64,000 nt of DNA from Amycolatopsis japonica (lineage in GTDB: Bacteria; Actinomycetota; Actinomycetes; Mycobacteriales; Pseudonocardiaceae). The stretch is from positions 2,728,001 through 2,792,000 of the forward strand of contig NZ_CP008953.1 in assembly GCF_000732925.1 (NCBI RefSeq), given 5' to 3'. Position 1 is the stretch's first letter; each line of letters opens with the position of its first letter. Below are positions 17,143 to 24,165 of this stretch, one piece after another. Both the position numbers and the translations under genes were made by a program. The notes under the pieces are model-generated. The model did no database searches, had not been told where the DNA came from, and saw nothing but the letters and a program-made list of their open reading frames with translations.

Positions 17143-17778
17143 GTGGACACGGAAACCCGACAGATCACCGTGGCGGTGCACGCGCCCGATCCGATCACCA
17201 CGGCGGGTCTGGCCAGCCAGCTGGGCACGCAGCAGGGGATCGACATCCGGGACTGGGAGCGGCGCGCCGAGACCGACGTACTGGTGTTCGCCGCCGAATG
17301 CCTGACGCCGGAGATCGTGCTCTGGCTGCGGCGGCTCGCCGCCGAGGACGGCAAACCGGTGGTGCTCGTGGTGAGCCAGATCAGCGAGGCGGAGCTCGTG
17401 CCCGCCATCGAATGCCGGGTGGTGGCGGTCCTGCCGCGGTCGGCCACGACCGGCGAACGGCTGGCGCACGCGGTCCGCGCGGCGGCCACCGGCGGCGGGG
17501 TGCTCCCGCCGAGCCTGCTCGGCGAACTGCTCAAACACGTCGAACGGCTGCAGCGCGAGGTCCTCGACCCGATGGGCGTCAACACCGCCGGGCTCACCAC
17601 GCGGGAGATCGACGTGCTGCGGCTGATGGCCGAGGGCAAGGACACCGTCGAGATCGCCGGTGAGCTCAGCTACTCGGAACGCAGCGTGAAGCACATCATC
17701 CAGGGCATCACCGGACGGCTGAAGCTGAAGAACCGTCCGCATGCCGTCGCGTACGCCGTACGGGCCGGGGTGATCTAG
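17143..17778 (+). CDS. atypical response-regulator-like LuxR/NarL protein lacking the phosphoacceptor aspartate
   Basis: 211 residues. Residues 9-125 have a receiver-like alpha/beta pattern (TVAVHAPDPITTAGLASQLG), but the beta-3 position where the phosphorylated Asp should be reads TDVLVFAAECLTPE, with no Asp. The C-terminal LuxR HTH (about 145-205) is canonical: LTTREIDVLRLMAEGKDTVE and SERSVKHIIQGITGRLKLKN. No kinase gene is adjacent. GTG 17143 has a GGAGGGG ribosome site. It probably works as an orphan, phosphorylation-independent regulator. Its 3' end overlaps the convergent TPR gene by 71 bp. Confidence 0.88.
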   Translation: MDTETRQITVAVHAPDPITTAGLASQLGTQQGIDIRDWERRAETDVLVFAAECLTPEIVLWLRRLAAEDGKPVVLVVSQISEAELVPAIECRVVAVLPRSATTGERLAHAVRAAATGGGVLPPSLLGELLKHVERLQREVLDPMGVNTAGLTTREIDVLRLMAEGKDTVEIAGELSYSERSVKHIIQGITGRLKLKNRPHAVAYAVRAGVI

Positions 17779-18670
17779 CCGCACGGCTCGCCAGGCGTTC
17801 GGCGACGACGGCCAGTTCGAGCGGCTGGTCTCGTTCGCGGGCCAGCCAGAGGCATTCGTCGGCGGGTTCCTCACCGAGGCAGGCCCGGACCAGATGACGA
17901 TGCAGCAACACGCGTCCCGTCGGCATCGCGGCGGCGAGTGCGTTCAGCGCGTCGAGCGCCTGCTTCGCCGACGCCCGGTCGTTCCTCCGCAACGCGAGGT
18001 CGGCGAGGTCGGCCCAGGCGATGTCCGTGCCGACCGCGAGGCCGCGGGTCGCCGCGTGGAGGCGCCGGGTGGCGCGCTCGATTTCGCCCGCCGCGATGTC
18101 GATGCGGGCTTCGGCGATGCCGAGCAGATGCGCCAGCGTCGGAGCCGTGGCGCGGGCGGCGGTCAGCAGTTCCCGCGCCTCGGTGGGCTTTCCCCGTGAC
18201 AGCAGGACCGACACGGTCGACAGGTGCATCGCGGACGCCCCGATGTCATGGCCGGGCCCGGAACGGCCGGCCAGGCTTCGGTGCGCGAAGTCGATCGCCA
18301 GAGCAGGCTGTCCGCGCATGGCCGCGAGCAGGGAACGTTCGCTGTCCCGCAGGCCGGATTCGGGGAAGGCCTCGTCGGCGAGCAGCTTCTCCGCGCGTGC
18401 TCGTTCGCCCAGCACCAGCAACGCGGCCACGTACGAGGCGATCTGGTCGTTCAGGTGTCGCGGTACCGTCCTCGACGGCCATCGCTCGCGCTCGGTCAGA
18501 TTCGCGCCGAATCGCGCGGAACGGCCGTCCCAGAGCTCGGCCAGGCCGCCGAAGAGCTCGCCCAGCCAGGAATCGTTCCCCGCCAACAGTTCGGCCGCTT
18601 CCGTCCACCGGTCCCGCAGGCACAGCGCGATCGCGCGCGAGACCATCGAGTCGGCTTCCACGCGTGCCAT
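17708..18670 (-). CDS. TPR-like helical protein resembling the middle of LuxR/LAL regulators
   Basis: 320 residues, Ala/Leu/Arg-rich helical repeats throughout (RAIALCLRDRWTEAAELLAG; RGKPTEARELLTAARATAP; RNDRASAKQALDALNALAAA), the texture of the TPR region of LAL-type regulators. There is no ATPase motif and no C-terminal HTH. The last 27 residues (SPRPVRRTRRHADGSSASAVR) are low-complexity and lie antisense to the HTH codons of the convergent gene, so the true end of the ancestral gene may have been lost. It is either a stand-alone TPR protein or a 3'-truncated regulator remnant. Confidence 0.6.
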   Translation of the reverse strand: MARVEADSMVSRAIALCLRDRWTEAAELLAGNDSWLGELFGGLAELWDGRSARFGANLTERERWPSRTVPRHLNDQIASYVAALLVLGERARAEKLLADEAFPESGLRDSERSLLAAMRGQPALAIDFAHRSLAGRSGPGHDIGASAMHLSTVSVLLSRGKPTEARELLTAARATAPTLAHLLGIAEARIDIAAGEIERATRRLHAATRGLAVGTDIAWADLADLALRRNDRASAKQALDALNALAAAMPTGRVLLHRHLVRACLGEEPADECLWLARERDQPLELAVVAERLASRAARSPRPVRRTRRHADGSSASAVR

Positions 18671-18748
18671 CCTGAGCGGCCAGGACGGTGGCGACGTGCC
18701 GGGCGGCCGGAGTCGGCCCGTATGGACGCGGGGTCCGCCCGAAAGCCG

Positions 18749-19276
18749 TCAGACGGCCAGCGGGCCGAAGACGAGGGTGCCCGGCGCCTCCGCGTCGTCA
18801 CCCGCCCAGAACTCCAGCCACAGCGCGGCGAACTCGTCCCGGGACAGCATTCCGTCGCCGTCGGAGTCCAGCAGCGGGAAGGTGGCGTCGGTGTCGGTGG
18901 GGCGGCCGTTCCACACCTCGATCATCTGGTGATACTCCGCCGCGGAGATCAGGCCGTCGCGGTTCTCGTCGACCGCTTCGAACATCGCGTCGGCCGTGGC
19001 GGTCACGGCCTCCGGCGTGTCCGGGAGCTTGTCGACCACCATCAGTACTTCGTCCAGGGTGACCTTGTCGTCGCGGTTCAGATCCGAGGCCGCCAGCAAC
19101 GTCGTCCACCAGCTCAGCATGATGCCGGTCAGGCGCCGTTCGTCACCCGGCCCGCGCCGCCGCGCCCAGCGGTCGGCCAAGGCCTGGAAGTCCTGCTCCT
19201 CAAGGAAACCGTCGCCGTCGACGTCCATCGCGGCGAAGACCCCCGACACCTTGCGCCGCTGCAAGTCGCTTGCCAT
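18749..19276 (-). CDS. calcium-binding EF-hand protein (calerythrin-like)
   Basis: 175 residues with four EF-hand loops at about 18-29 (DVDGDGFLEEQD), 65-76 (DLNRDDKVTLDE), 103-114 (DENRDGLISAAE) and 137-148 (DSDGDGMLSRDE). All have acidic residues at positions 1, 3, 5 and 12, so all four look able to bind Ca2+. There is no signal peptide, so the protein is cytoplasmic. The architecture matches actinobacterial calerythrin/sarcoplasmic-type EF-hand proteins. The start is ATG 19276 (MASDLQRRKV). It is divergent from the GNAT gene and probably acts as a Ca2+ buffer or sensor; no partner is evident nearby. Confidence 0.92.
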   Translation of the reverse strand: MASDLQRRKVSGVFAAMDVDGDGFLEEQDFQALADRWARRRGPGDERRLTGIMLSWWTTLLAASDLNRDDKVTLDEVLMVVDKLPDTPEAVTATADAMFEAVDENRDGLISAAEYHQMIEVWNGRPTDTDATFPLLDSDGDGMLSRDEFAALWLEFWAGDDAEAPGTLVFGPLAV

Positions 19277-19371
19277 GCGTCCGAACGATAGAACCGGACG
19301 CAGTAGAGGAACAGCGGCCATTCAGGGGCCCGCGGAGCCACGATCGGGGGACCATCGGGCACGATGGGTGG

Positions 19372-19833
19372 ATGGTGGAGATCAGCTTCCTGACCGAGTC
19401 CGATCGCCCCTCCTGGGAAGCGCTGGCACGCGACAACGACGCGTACTTCGCCGTGGAACGTGACGACGACGCCTACGACCGGACCTGGCGGCGCCTGGTC
19501 GACGACGGGCAGCCGATCGGGATCACCGCACGGCTGGACGGCGAGCCGGTCGGATTCGCGCATTACCTGTTCCACGCGGGGATCTGGGGAGCGCAGCGGT
19601 GCTATCTGGCGGACCTGTTCGTCGACGCGGGCGCCCGGCGGCGGGGTGTCGCGGCCGCGATGATCGCGTGGGTCGCGCGGGACGCCGAGGAACGCGGTTT
19701 CCCCCGCCTGTACTGGAACACGCTGGAGGATTCCCCGGCCCGCGGGCTGTACGACAAGGTGGCCGAGGTCAACGAAGGGCTGGTCGTGTACAGCTACCTC
19801 CGGCGAGGTGTACGGAACTCTCCGCACGGGTGA
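19372..19833 (+). CDS. GNAT-family N-acetyltransferase
   Basis: 153 residues. It shows the GNAT core: acceptor-side strands GITARLDGEPVGFAHYLFHA, beta-4 CYLADLFVDAGARRRGV with the acetyl-CoA pyrophosphate loop (Q/RxxGxG/A form ARRRGVAAAMI), and a C-terminal RLYWNTLEDSPARGLYDKV. The substrate is unknown. The ATG at 19372 is followed by an in-frame GTG; the ATG is kept as the longer start. It is divergent from the EF-hand gene with about 95 bp between. Confidence 0.88.
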   Translation: MVEISFLTESDRPSWEALARDNDAYFAVERDDDAYDRTWRRLVDDGQPIGITARLDGEPVGFAHYLFHAGIWGAQRCYLADLFVDAGARRRGVAAAMIAWVARDAEERGFPRLYWNTLEDSPARGLYDKVAEVNEGLVVYSYLRRGVRNSPHG

Positions 19834-19963
19834 GATAACGGCCGAGCCGCGGCAGTGCGCTGGTCGCCGCGCCGTTTCCGTTGGCTGCGAACAGGACATG
19901 CCGATTCCGCCCGGGGGAACGCCGGCGATACGCGTACCGTATGTACCCGTCAGGAGGTCGAGC

Positions 19964-20170
19964 ATGACAGCCGGAATCGAGCGGGCGGCGCACGCCTACT
20001 GCCGGGTCTGCCACCCGGACCCCGGTCTCGGCGAGCCGGTCACCGCGCTCTGCGGAGCCACTCATCCCTACTGGGGCCGTCGTGAGCGGCCGGTGAACAA
20101 CTGCCCGGCCTGCGCGGCGGTCGTCGCCAGGGCGGAGTACCCCTGCGGCCACACGAGCGCCGAAAGGTGA
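19964..20170 (+). CDS. small cysteine-rich (zinc-ribbon-like) protein
   Basis: 68 residues from ATG 19964, placed by an excellent AGGAGG site 6 nt upstream. It contains six cysteines in CxxC-like spacing: AYCRVCHPDP, ALCGATHP, NNCPACAAVV and YPCGHTS, consistent with one or two zinc knuckles. The longer open frame back to 19808 lacks homologous texture. I do not recognise a named family. The downstream 84 nt lead into the sigma-B-like promoter of the CsbD gene. Confidence 0.7.
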   Translation: MTAGIERAAHAYCRVCHPDPGLGEPVTALCGATHPYWGRRERPVNNCPACAAVVARAEYPCGHTSAER

Positions 20171-20197
20171 CGTGGCGGGCGCCACAGCGAATACGCC

Positions 20198-20222
20198 GTT
20201 TTCGGGGCCGTGAGCCGGGTAT
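20198..20222 (+). promoter_or_regulatory. sigma-B-type general-stress promoter upstream of the CsbD gene
   Basis: GTTT at 20198-20201 and GGGTAT at 20217-20222 are separated by 15 nt. This matches the actinomycete sigma-B consensus (GTTT-N14-16-GGGTAT). The CsbD start lies 32 nt beyond the -10 element. CsbD proteins are classic general-stress genes, so motif and function agree. Confidence 0.7.
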
Positions 20223-20254
20223 CCGTCGGTCAACGGACAACGAAGGAGGCTCCG

Positions 20255-20431
20255 ATGAACGACAAGGCCGAGAACAAGATCGACGAACTCAAGGGCAAGG
20301 CCAAGGAAGCCGCCGGGAACGCCACGGACAACGAACAGTGGCAGGCGGAAGGCAAGGCCGAGCAGGGCAAGGCCAACGTCAAGCAGGCCGGCGAGAAGAT
20401 CAAGGACGCGGTGAAGGGCGTCCGGGACTGA
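20255..20431 (+). CDS. CsbD-family stress-response protein
   Basis: 58 residues: MNDKAENKIDELKGKAKEAA, then a second AEGKAEQGKANVKQAGEKIK repeat. It is a small hydrophilic lysine/glutamate-rich protein of the CsbD family, whose members are induced by general stress in Bacillus (sigma-B regulon) and actinobacteria. Biochemical role unknown. GGAGG lies 6 nt before ATG 20255. It is preceded by a sigma-B-like promoter and followed by a strong terminator, so it is a single-gene transcript. Confidence 0.93.
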   Translation: MNDKAENKIDELKGKAKEAAGNATDNEQWQAEGKAEQGKANVKQAGEKIKDAVKGVRD

Positions 20432-20442
20432 CCTCGTGACCG

Positions 20443-20472
20443 CCGGGGCCCGCCTGCCGAGGCGGGCCCCGG
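20443..20472. terminator. strong hairpin terminator after the CsbD gene
   Basis: Perfect 13-bp stem CCGGGGCCCGCCT (20443-20455) with its complement at 20460-20472 and a 4-nt GCCG loop, 12 nt after the CsbD stop. It lacks a U-tract, as is usual for actinomycete terminators. Confidence 0.8.
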
Positions 20473-20485
20473 TACGGTCCGGGGC

Positions 20486-21151
20486 ATGGAGTTCCGGGAT
20501 TTCGACGGCATCAAGGTGCGGCGGCCTTCGGTCGAGCGCGAAGACCTCGAAAGCGAACCCGCCGTGTTCGGCGGCGACTTCGATTTCGACACCGTCCATC
20601 TCGACGGCGGTGAGCAGGACGGCGTCCGCGGTGGCGGCGAGATCGCGCACTCCCTCGTCTCGGAAGTGAGCTTGGCGAACGCCCGGCTCGACAGGCTGAC
20701 GCTCTCCGACGTGGTCTTCGAAGGCGTCGACCTGTCCAACGCGGCGATCCGCGACCTGTCGGCCCGCCGGGTCGAAATCCTGCGCTGCCGGGCGATCGGG
20801 CTCGGCGTGGCGATCACCGCCGCCACCGATCTGTACGTCGAGAACGCGCGGTTCGACTATGCCTCTGTGACGGTCGAGCGAGTGAAGGGCGCGGTCGTGT
20901 TCTCCGGATGTTCGTTCCGGGAGACGGTGTTCTCCGGCGACCTTTCCCGGCTGACCTTCGTCGACTGCGACTTCACCGAGACCGAATTCGCGGCGACCTC
21001 CGCGGTGGACTGCGACCTCCGCGGCTCGCGCCTGTCCGGCGTCCGCGGTCTGCTGACCCTGCGCGGCGCGAAGATCACCGGCGAGCAGGCCGTCTCGGTC
21101 GCCGGAATCCTCGCGACCGAGAGCGGCCTGTCGGTTCAGCCTTCGGGATAG
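20486..21151 (+). CDS. pentapeptide-repeat-like protein
   Basis: 221 residues in beta-helix texture: SLANARLDRLTLSDVVFEGV, DLSNAAIRDLSARRVEILRC, CSFRETVFSGDLSRLTFVDC and CDLRGSRLSGVRGLLTLRGA. Leu/Phe appears at the central position of degenerate A(D/N)LXX units. No signal peptide. Some pentapeptide proteins protect gyrase (Qnr-like), but nothing here points to that role. The 3' end overlaps the convergent cupin gene by 16 bp. The ATG is only 13 nt after the CsbD terminator stem, so its promoter must overlap the CsbD 3' region. Confidence 0.85.
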   Translation: MEFRDFDGIKVRRPSVEREDLESEPAVFGGDFDFDTVHLDGGEQDGVRGGGEIAHSLVSEVSLANARLDRLTLSDVVFEGVDLSNAAIRDLSARRVEILRCRAIGLGVAITAATDLYVENARFDYASVTVERVKGAVVFSGCSFRETVFSGDLSRLTFVDCDFTETEFAATSAVDCDLRGSRLSGVRGLLTLRGAKITGEQAVSVAGILATESGLSVQPSG

Positions 21152-21471
21152 AAGACGAAGAGCGTGCACCCGGTCGCCGAGGCGGGCACGTGCCAAGAGC
21201 CCGCCGGAGCGTGCAAGAACGTCCCGGCCGGATAGTCGCGCGCGCCGTCGTTGAAGGTGCCGGAGACGACGAACACTTCTTCAGGGCCCGGTTCGTGGAC
21301 GTCGCGGTGCGGCCACGAGGTGCCGGGATCCATTTCCAGCAGATTCGCGTGCGCGCCGTCCGCGCCTGTCCACAGTGGACGGAGGCGGATTCCGGGGAAG
21401 AGCTCGCGCGCGGGGGATTCCTTGACGGAGACGGAAGTGTAGCCCTCTTGGGCGAGGATCTCTGGGTGCAT
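21136..21471 (-). CDS. single-domain cupin protein (ChrR-like)
   Basis: 111 residues. The cupin motif 1 region is MDPGTSWPHRDVHEPGPEEVFVVSG and motif 2 is PAGTFLHAPAGSWHVP. The metal ligands would be His/Asp/Glu from HRDVHEPGPEE and the His of SWHVP. It resembles the anti-sigma ChrR cupin lobe and small stress cupins. It is divergently transcribed from the DJ-1/AraC regulator across a 71-bp gap holding two nested inverted repeats, so it is the most likely target of that regulator. Confidence 0.85.
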   Translation of the reverse strand: MHPEILAQEGYTSVSVKESPARELFPGIRLRPLWTGADGAHANLLEMDPGTSWPHRDVHEPGPEEVFVVSGTFNDGARDYPAGTFLHAPAGSWHVPASATGCTLFVFYPEG

Positions 21472-21472
21472 G

Positions 21473-21531
21473 ACCCCATGCTGCCGGGACCGTCCGGCCG
21501 CCGGACAGTGTCAGGGAAGACACCATGGGGT
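21473..21531. promoter_or_regulatory. nested inverted repeats between cupin and AraC-type regulator
   Basis: The outer arms ACCCCATG (21473-21480) and CATGGGGT (21524-21531) are exact complements. Inside them GTCCGGC-C-GCCGGAC (21492-21506) is a perfect palindrome, centred within about 3 bp of the outer pair. The position between divergent starts suggests an operator for the AraC-type regulator. No experiment or known site supports it. Confidence 0.35.
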
Positions 21532-21542
21532 ACTTTTCTGCC

Positions 21543-22487
21543 ATGCATCGGGTGAGGGCACTGGTGCGGCCGGTGCAGTCGACGTTCGAGCTCGGGATCG
21601 CCGCCGAGGTCTTCGGTACGGAGCGGGCCGGGGTGCCGCGGTACTACGAATTCGACGTCTGCACGGAGAAACCCGGCGCGGTGCCGACCACGGCCGGGTA
21701 CGCGATGTCCGTGACGCAGGGCCTTTCCGCCCTGGCGGACGCCGACACCGTGCTCATCCCCGGCTGGTCCCCGGTCGAGGCACCGCTGTCGGCGCCCGTG
21801 CGCCGGGCGCTCCTGCGCGCGCACGCCAGGGGAGCGCGGCTCGTCACGATCTGCTCCGGTGTCTTCGCGCTGGCCCGCACCGGGCTGCTCGACGGCAGGT
21901 CGGCGACCACGCATTGGGCGCGCGCCGCTCAGCTGCGGGAGGAGTTCCCGCTGATCAAGGTGGAGCCGGACGTGCTCTACGTGGACCACGGCGACGTCGC
22001 CACGAGCGCCGGGGCGGGCGCGGGGATCGACCTCTGCCTGCACCTCGTCCGGCGTGACCACGGTGCCGCGCACGCGGCCCTCGTCGCCCGGCACATGGTG
22101 ATGCCGCCGCATCGCGACGGCGGGCAGGCGCAGTTCGTCCCGGCGCCGCCGCCCGGCGACGAGCTGGACGGTCTCCTCGAATGGGCGGGCACCCGACTCG
22201 GGACGCCGTTGTCGGTGGGCGATCTGGCCGCACACCTCAACGTCTCGCCGCGCACGCTGGCCCGGCGCTTCGCCGATCAGCTCGGCACGACGCCGGGCGC
22301 GTGGCTGTTGACGCGCCGGGTGACCGAGGCGCGCACCCTGCTGGAGGAGACCGGCCTGCCGGTGGAGGTGATCGCGGCCCGCGTCGGCCTGACGTCGGCC
22401 GTGAACCTCCGCCGCCGCTTCCGCGATCAGGTCGGCACGACGCCGGGCGCGTACCGGCGCGCGTTCCGTGGCCCGGTTTCGCCTTGA
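21543..22487 (+). CDS. GlxA-type transcriptional regulator (DJ-1/PfpI domain + AraC HTH)
   Basis: 314 residues from ATG 21543 (ATG 21525 is possible but falls in the inverted repeat). The N-terminal DJ-1/PfpI glutamine-amidotransferase-like domain (1-165) includes TVLIPGW and a nucleophile-elbow-like VTICSGVFALARTGLLDGR, with Cys present. The C-terminal AraC double HTH (220-314) shows VGDLAAHLNVSPRTLARRFA and VEVIAARVGLTSAVNLRRRF followed by DQVGTTPGAYRRAF. The family (GlxA/FtrA) usually activates a neighbouring catabolic or stress gene, here probably the divergent cupin. Confidence 0.93.
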   Translation: MHRVRALVRPVQSTFELGIAAEVFGTERAGVPRYYEFDVCTEKPGAVPTTAGYAMSVTQGLSALADADTVLIPGWSPVEAPLSAPVRRALLRAHARGARLVTICSGVFALARTGLLDGRSATTHWARAAQLREEFPLIKVEPDVLYVDHGDVATSAGAGAGIDLCLHLVRRDHGAAHAALVARHMVMPPHRDGGQAQFVPAPPPGDELDGLLEWAGTRLGTPLSVGDLAAHLNVSPRTLARRFADQLGTTPGAWLLTRRVTEARTLLEETGLPVEVIAARVGLTSAVNLRRRFRDQVGTTPGAYRRAFRGPVSP

Positions 22488-22533
22488 GCGGAACGGCGCA
22501 CGCGGGCCCCGGCCCGGATGTCACGATGACCGT

Positions 22534-22866
22534 ATGGCGGACATCCTCCCTTTCCAGCAGAAGCGTCCCGAGCCGGAACCGCTGTGGCGTGACGTGCTGG
22601 GCCGGAGCCTGCGCGCCGCGCGGGAGGACCAGGGCGGCCGCCTCGTCGACGTCGCGGAACGCGCCGGGATCTCGCCGCAGTACCTCTCCGAGATCGAGCG
22701 CGGACGCAAGGAGCCGTCGAGCGAGATGATCGCCGCGGTCACCGGCGCGCTCGGGCTCGACCTCGCGGACCTGCTTTTCGGGATCGCGGGCACGATCAGC
22801 CGGGGCGGCAGCACGGGCCTCGCGGTCGGACGGCGTCCGCGAGGGCCCGTGCTCATGGCCGCCTGA
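22534..22866 (+). CDS. XRE-family regulator of the PopR/ClgR type, next to clpP genes
   Basis: 110 residues. The HTH (about 18-75) reads LWRDVLGRSLRAAREDQGGR, LVDVAERAGISPQYLSEIER and GRKEPSSEMIAAVTGALGLD. The segment QYLSEIERGRKEPSSE is the hallmark of ClgR/PopR regulators that activate clp protease genes in actinomycetes (established for Streptomyces and Mycobacterium). The C-terminal tail ends LMAA; in Streptomyces ClgR and PopR a C-terminal Ala-Ala tail is a ClpP degradation tag, so the same feedback could operate here. It is convergent with the two clpP genes, 15 bp apart. ATG at 22534. Confidence 0.88.
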   Translation: MADILPFQQKRPEPEPLWRDVLGRSLRAAREDQGGRLVDVAERAGISPQYLSEIERGRKEPSSEMIAAVTGALGLDLADLLFGIAGTISRGGSTGLAVGRRPRGPVLMAA

Positions 22867-22881
22867 GCGGTCGAGTCCGAG

Positions 22882-23472
22882 CTAAGCCCGTTCGTCGAGG
22901 ACGCGGTCCGCCAGCCCGTAGGCGACGGCGCCCGCCGCGTCGAACACGCGGTCCCGGTCGGTGTCGTGGCGCAGATCCGAGACGGCGCGGCCGGTGTGGG
23001 CGGACAGGATCTCCTCCAGCTGCGTCCGCACCCGCACGACCTCGTCGGCCTGCAGGATGAGGTCCGGGATCGTGCCGCGACCCTGCGCAGCGGGCTGGTG
23101 CAGCACCACCCGGGTGTGCGGCAGCACGAAGCGATGCCCCGCCTCGCCCGCCGCCAGCAGGATCGCGCCCGCCGCGACGGCCTGGCCGACACAGGTCGTC
23201 GCCACCGGCGCCTTGATGAAGCGCATGGTGTCGTACAGCGCGAGCATCGCCGACGGGTCGCCGCCCTCGGTGTTGATGTAGAGGTTGATCTCCTGCTCGG
23301 GGTTGTCCGCCTCCAGGTACAGCAGCTGCGTGATGAGGGCGTTCGCGACCCCGGAGTCGATCGCGGTCCCGAGGTAGATGATCCGCTCCGACAACAGATG
23401 CGAGTAGACGTCCATGATCCGCTCGCCGGCGGGACTGCGGGAGATGACGTTGGGGATGGTGTAGGTGCTCAT
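22882..23472 (-). CDS. clpP: ClpP-like subunit lacking the catalytic serine (ClpR-like)
   Basis: 196 residues with full ClpP fold markers ([60 protein letters not shown]). The nucleophile position, normally Ser in GQAASMGA, reads [10 protein letters not shown]: residue 100 is Ala (GCG codon). H125 and D170 of the triad remain. It should therefore be proteolytically dead, acting as a structural or regulatory ring subunit like chloroplast/cyanobacterial ClpR. Its ATG overlaps the stop of the upstream clpP (ATGA), so the two are made together and presumably form a mixed tetradecamer. Confidence 0.9.
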   Translation of the reverse strand: MSTYTIPNVISRSPAGERIMDVYSHLLSERIIYLGTAIDSGVANALITQLLYLEADNPEQEINLYINTEGGDPSAMLALYDTMRFIKAPVATTCVGQAVAAGAILLAAGEAGHRFVLPHTRVVLHQPAAQGRGTIPDLILQADEVVRVRTQLEEILSAHTGRAVSDLRHDTDRDRVFDAAGAVAYGLADRVLDERA

Positions 23473-24095
23473 GCGCCCGCACCCCTTTCCGTGCCGAGGC
23501 CGAGTTTGTGGGTGCGGACCGGGACGACCTGGTCGAGGCTTTCGACGATGTGGTCGATGAAGCCGTATTCGCGGGCCTGCTCGGTGGTGAACCAGCGGTC
23601 GTGCAGCGAATCGGCGAAGATCCGGTCGATGGGCTGTCCGGTGTCGTCGGCGATGAGCCCGAGCACGGTGTCCCGCGTGTAGCGCAGATCGTCCGCCTGT
23701 ACCTCGACCTCGACGGCCGAGCCGCCGATGCCTGACGAACCCTGGTGCATCAGGATCCGTGCGTGCGGCAGGGCGAACCGTTTGCCCGGGGTGCCCGCGG
23801 AGAGCAGGAACTGCCCGGCACTGCACGCCAGCCCCAGCGCGAGCGTGGCGACGTCGCACGGCACGAGCCGCATCACGTCCCGGATCGCCAGCATCGACGG
23901 GACCGAACCGCCCGGCGAGTGGATCCACAACGCGATGTCCTTGCGCGGATCCTCGCTCGCCAGTGACAGCAGCTGGGTGGTGAGGACCGTCCCGTTGTCG
24001 TCGTCGAGCGGGCCGTCGAGGACCAGCACACGCTGGCTGAAGAACCGTTCCCGTTGCCGTTGGTCGAAGAGTGGCTGTTTCTCGTTGTCGCTCAT
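23469..24095 (-). CDS. clpP: ATP-dependent Clp protease proteolytic subunit, catalytic triad intact
   Basis: 208 residues. The triad is S92 ([14 protein letters not shown]), H117 (ARILMHQG) and D162 (FADSLHDRW). Helix and handle regions are normal ([20 protein letters not shown]). The protein belongs to the second clpP pair of actinomycetes, like Streptomyces clpP3/clpP4, whose expression depends on PopR. The likely PopR-type gene lies just beyond the downstream clpP. The start is ATG 24095 ([10 protein letters not shown]). Upstream is a 56-bp gap with a small hairpin and the kinase gene. Confidence 0.93.
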   Translation of the reverse strand: MSDNEKQPLFDQRQRERFFSQRVLVLDGPLDDDNGTVLTTQLLSLASEDPRKDIALWIHSPGGSVPSMLAIRDVMRLVPCDVATLALGLACSAGQFLLSAGTPGKRFALPHARILMHQGSSGIGGSAVEVEVQADDLRYTRDTVLGLIADDTGQPIDRIFADSLHDRWFTTEQAREYGFIDHIVESLDQVVPVRTHKLGLGTERGAGA

Positions 24096-24137
24096 GCCCC
24101 GACCATGCCGCCCGGGCCCGGCCGCCCGCCGGTTTCT

Positions 24138-24165
24138 CTGCTGTGAGCGGATCAGCCCACAGCAG
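24138..24165. terminator. small inverted repeat between kinase and clpP genes
   Basis: CTGCTGTG (24138-24145) and CACAGCAG (24158-24165) are exact complements with a 12-nt loop that includes the kinase stop codon. It could be a terminator separating the two - strand transcripts, or an operator for clpP control. The short stem gives only moderate support. Confidence 0.35.
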
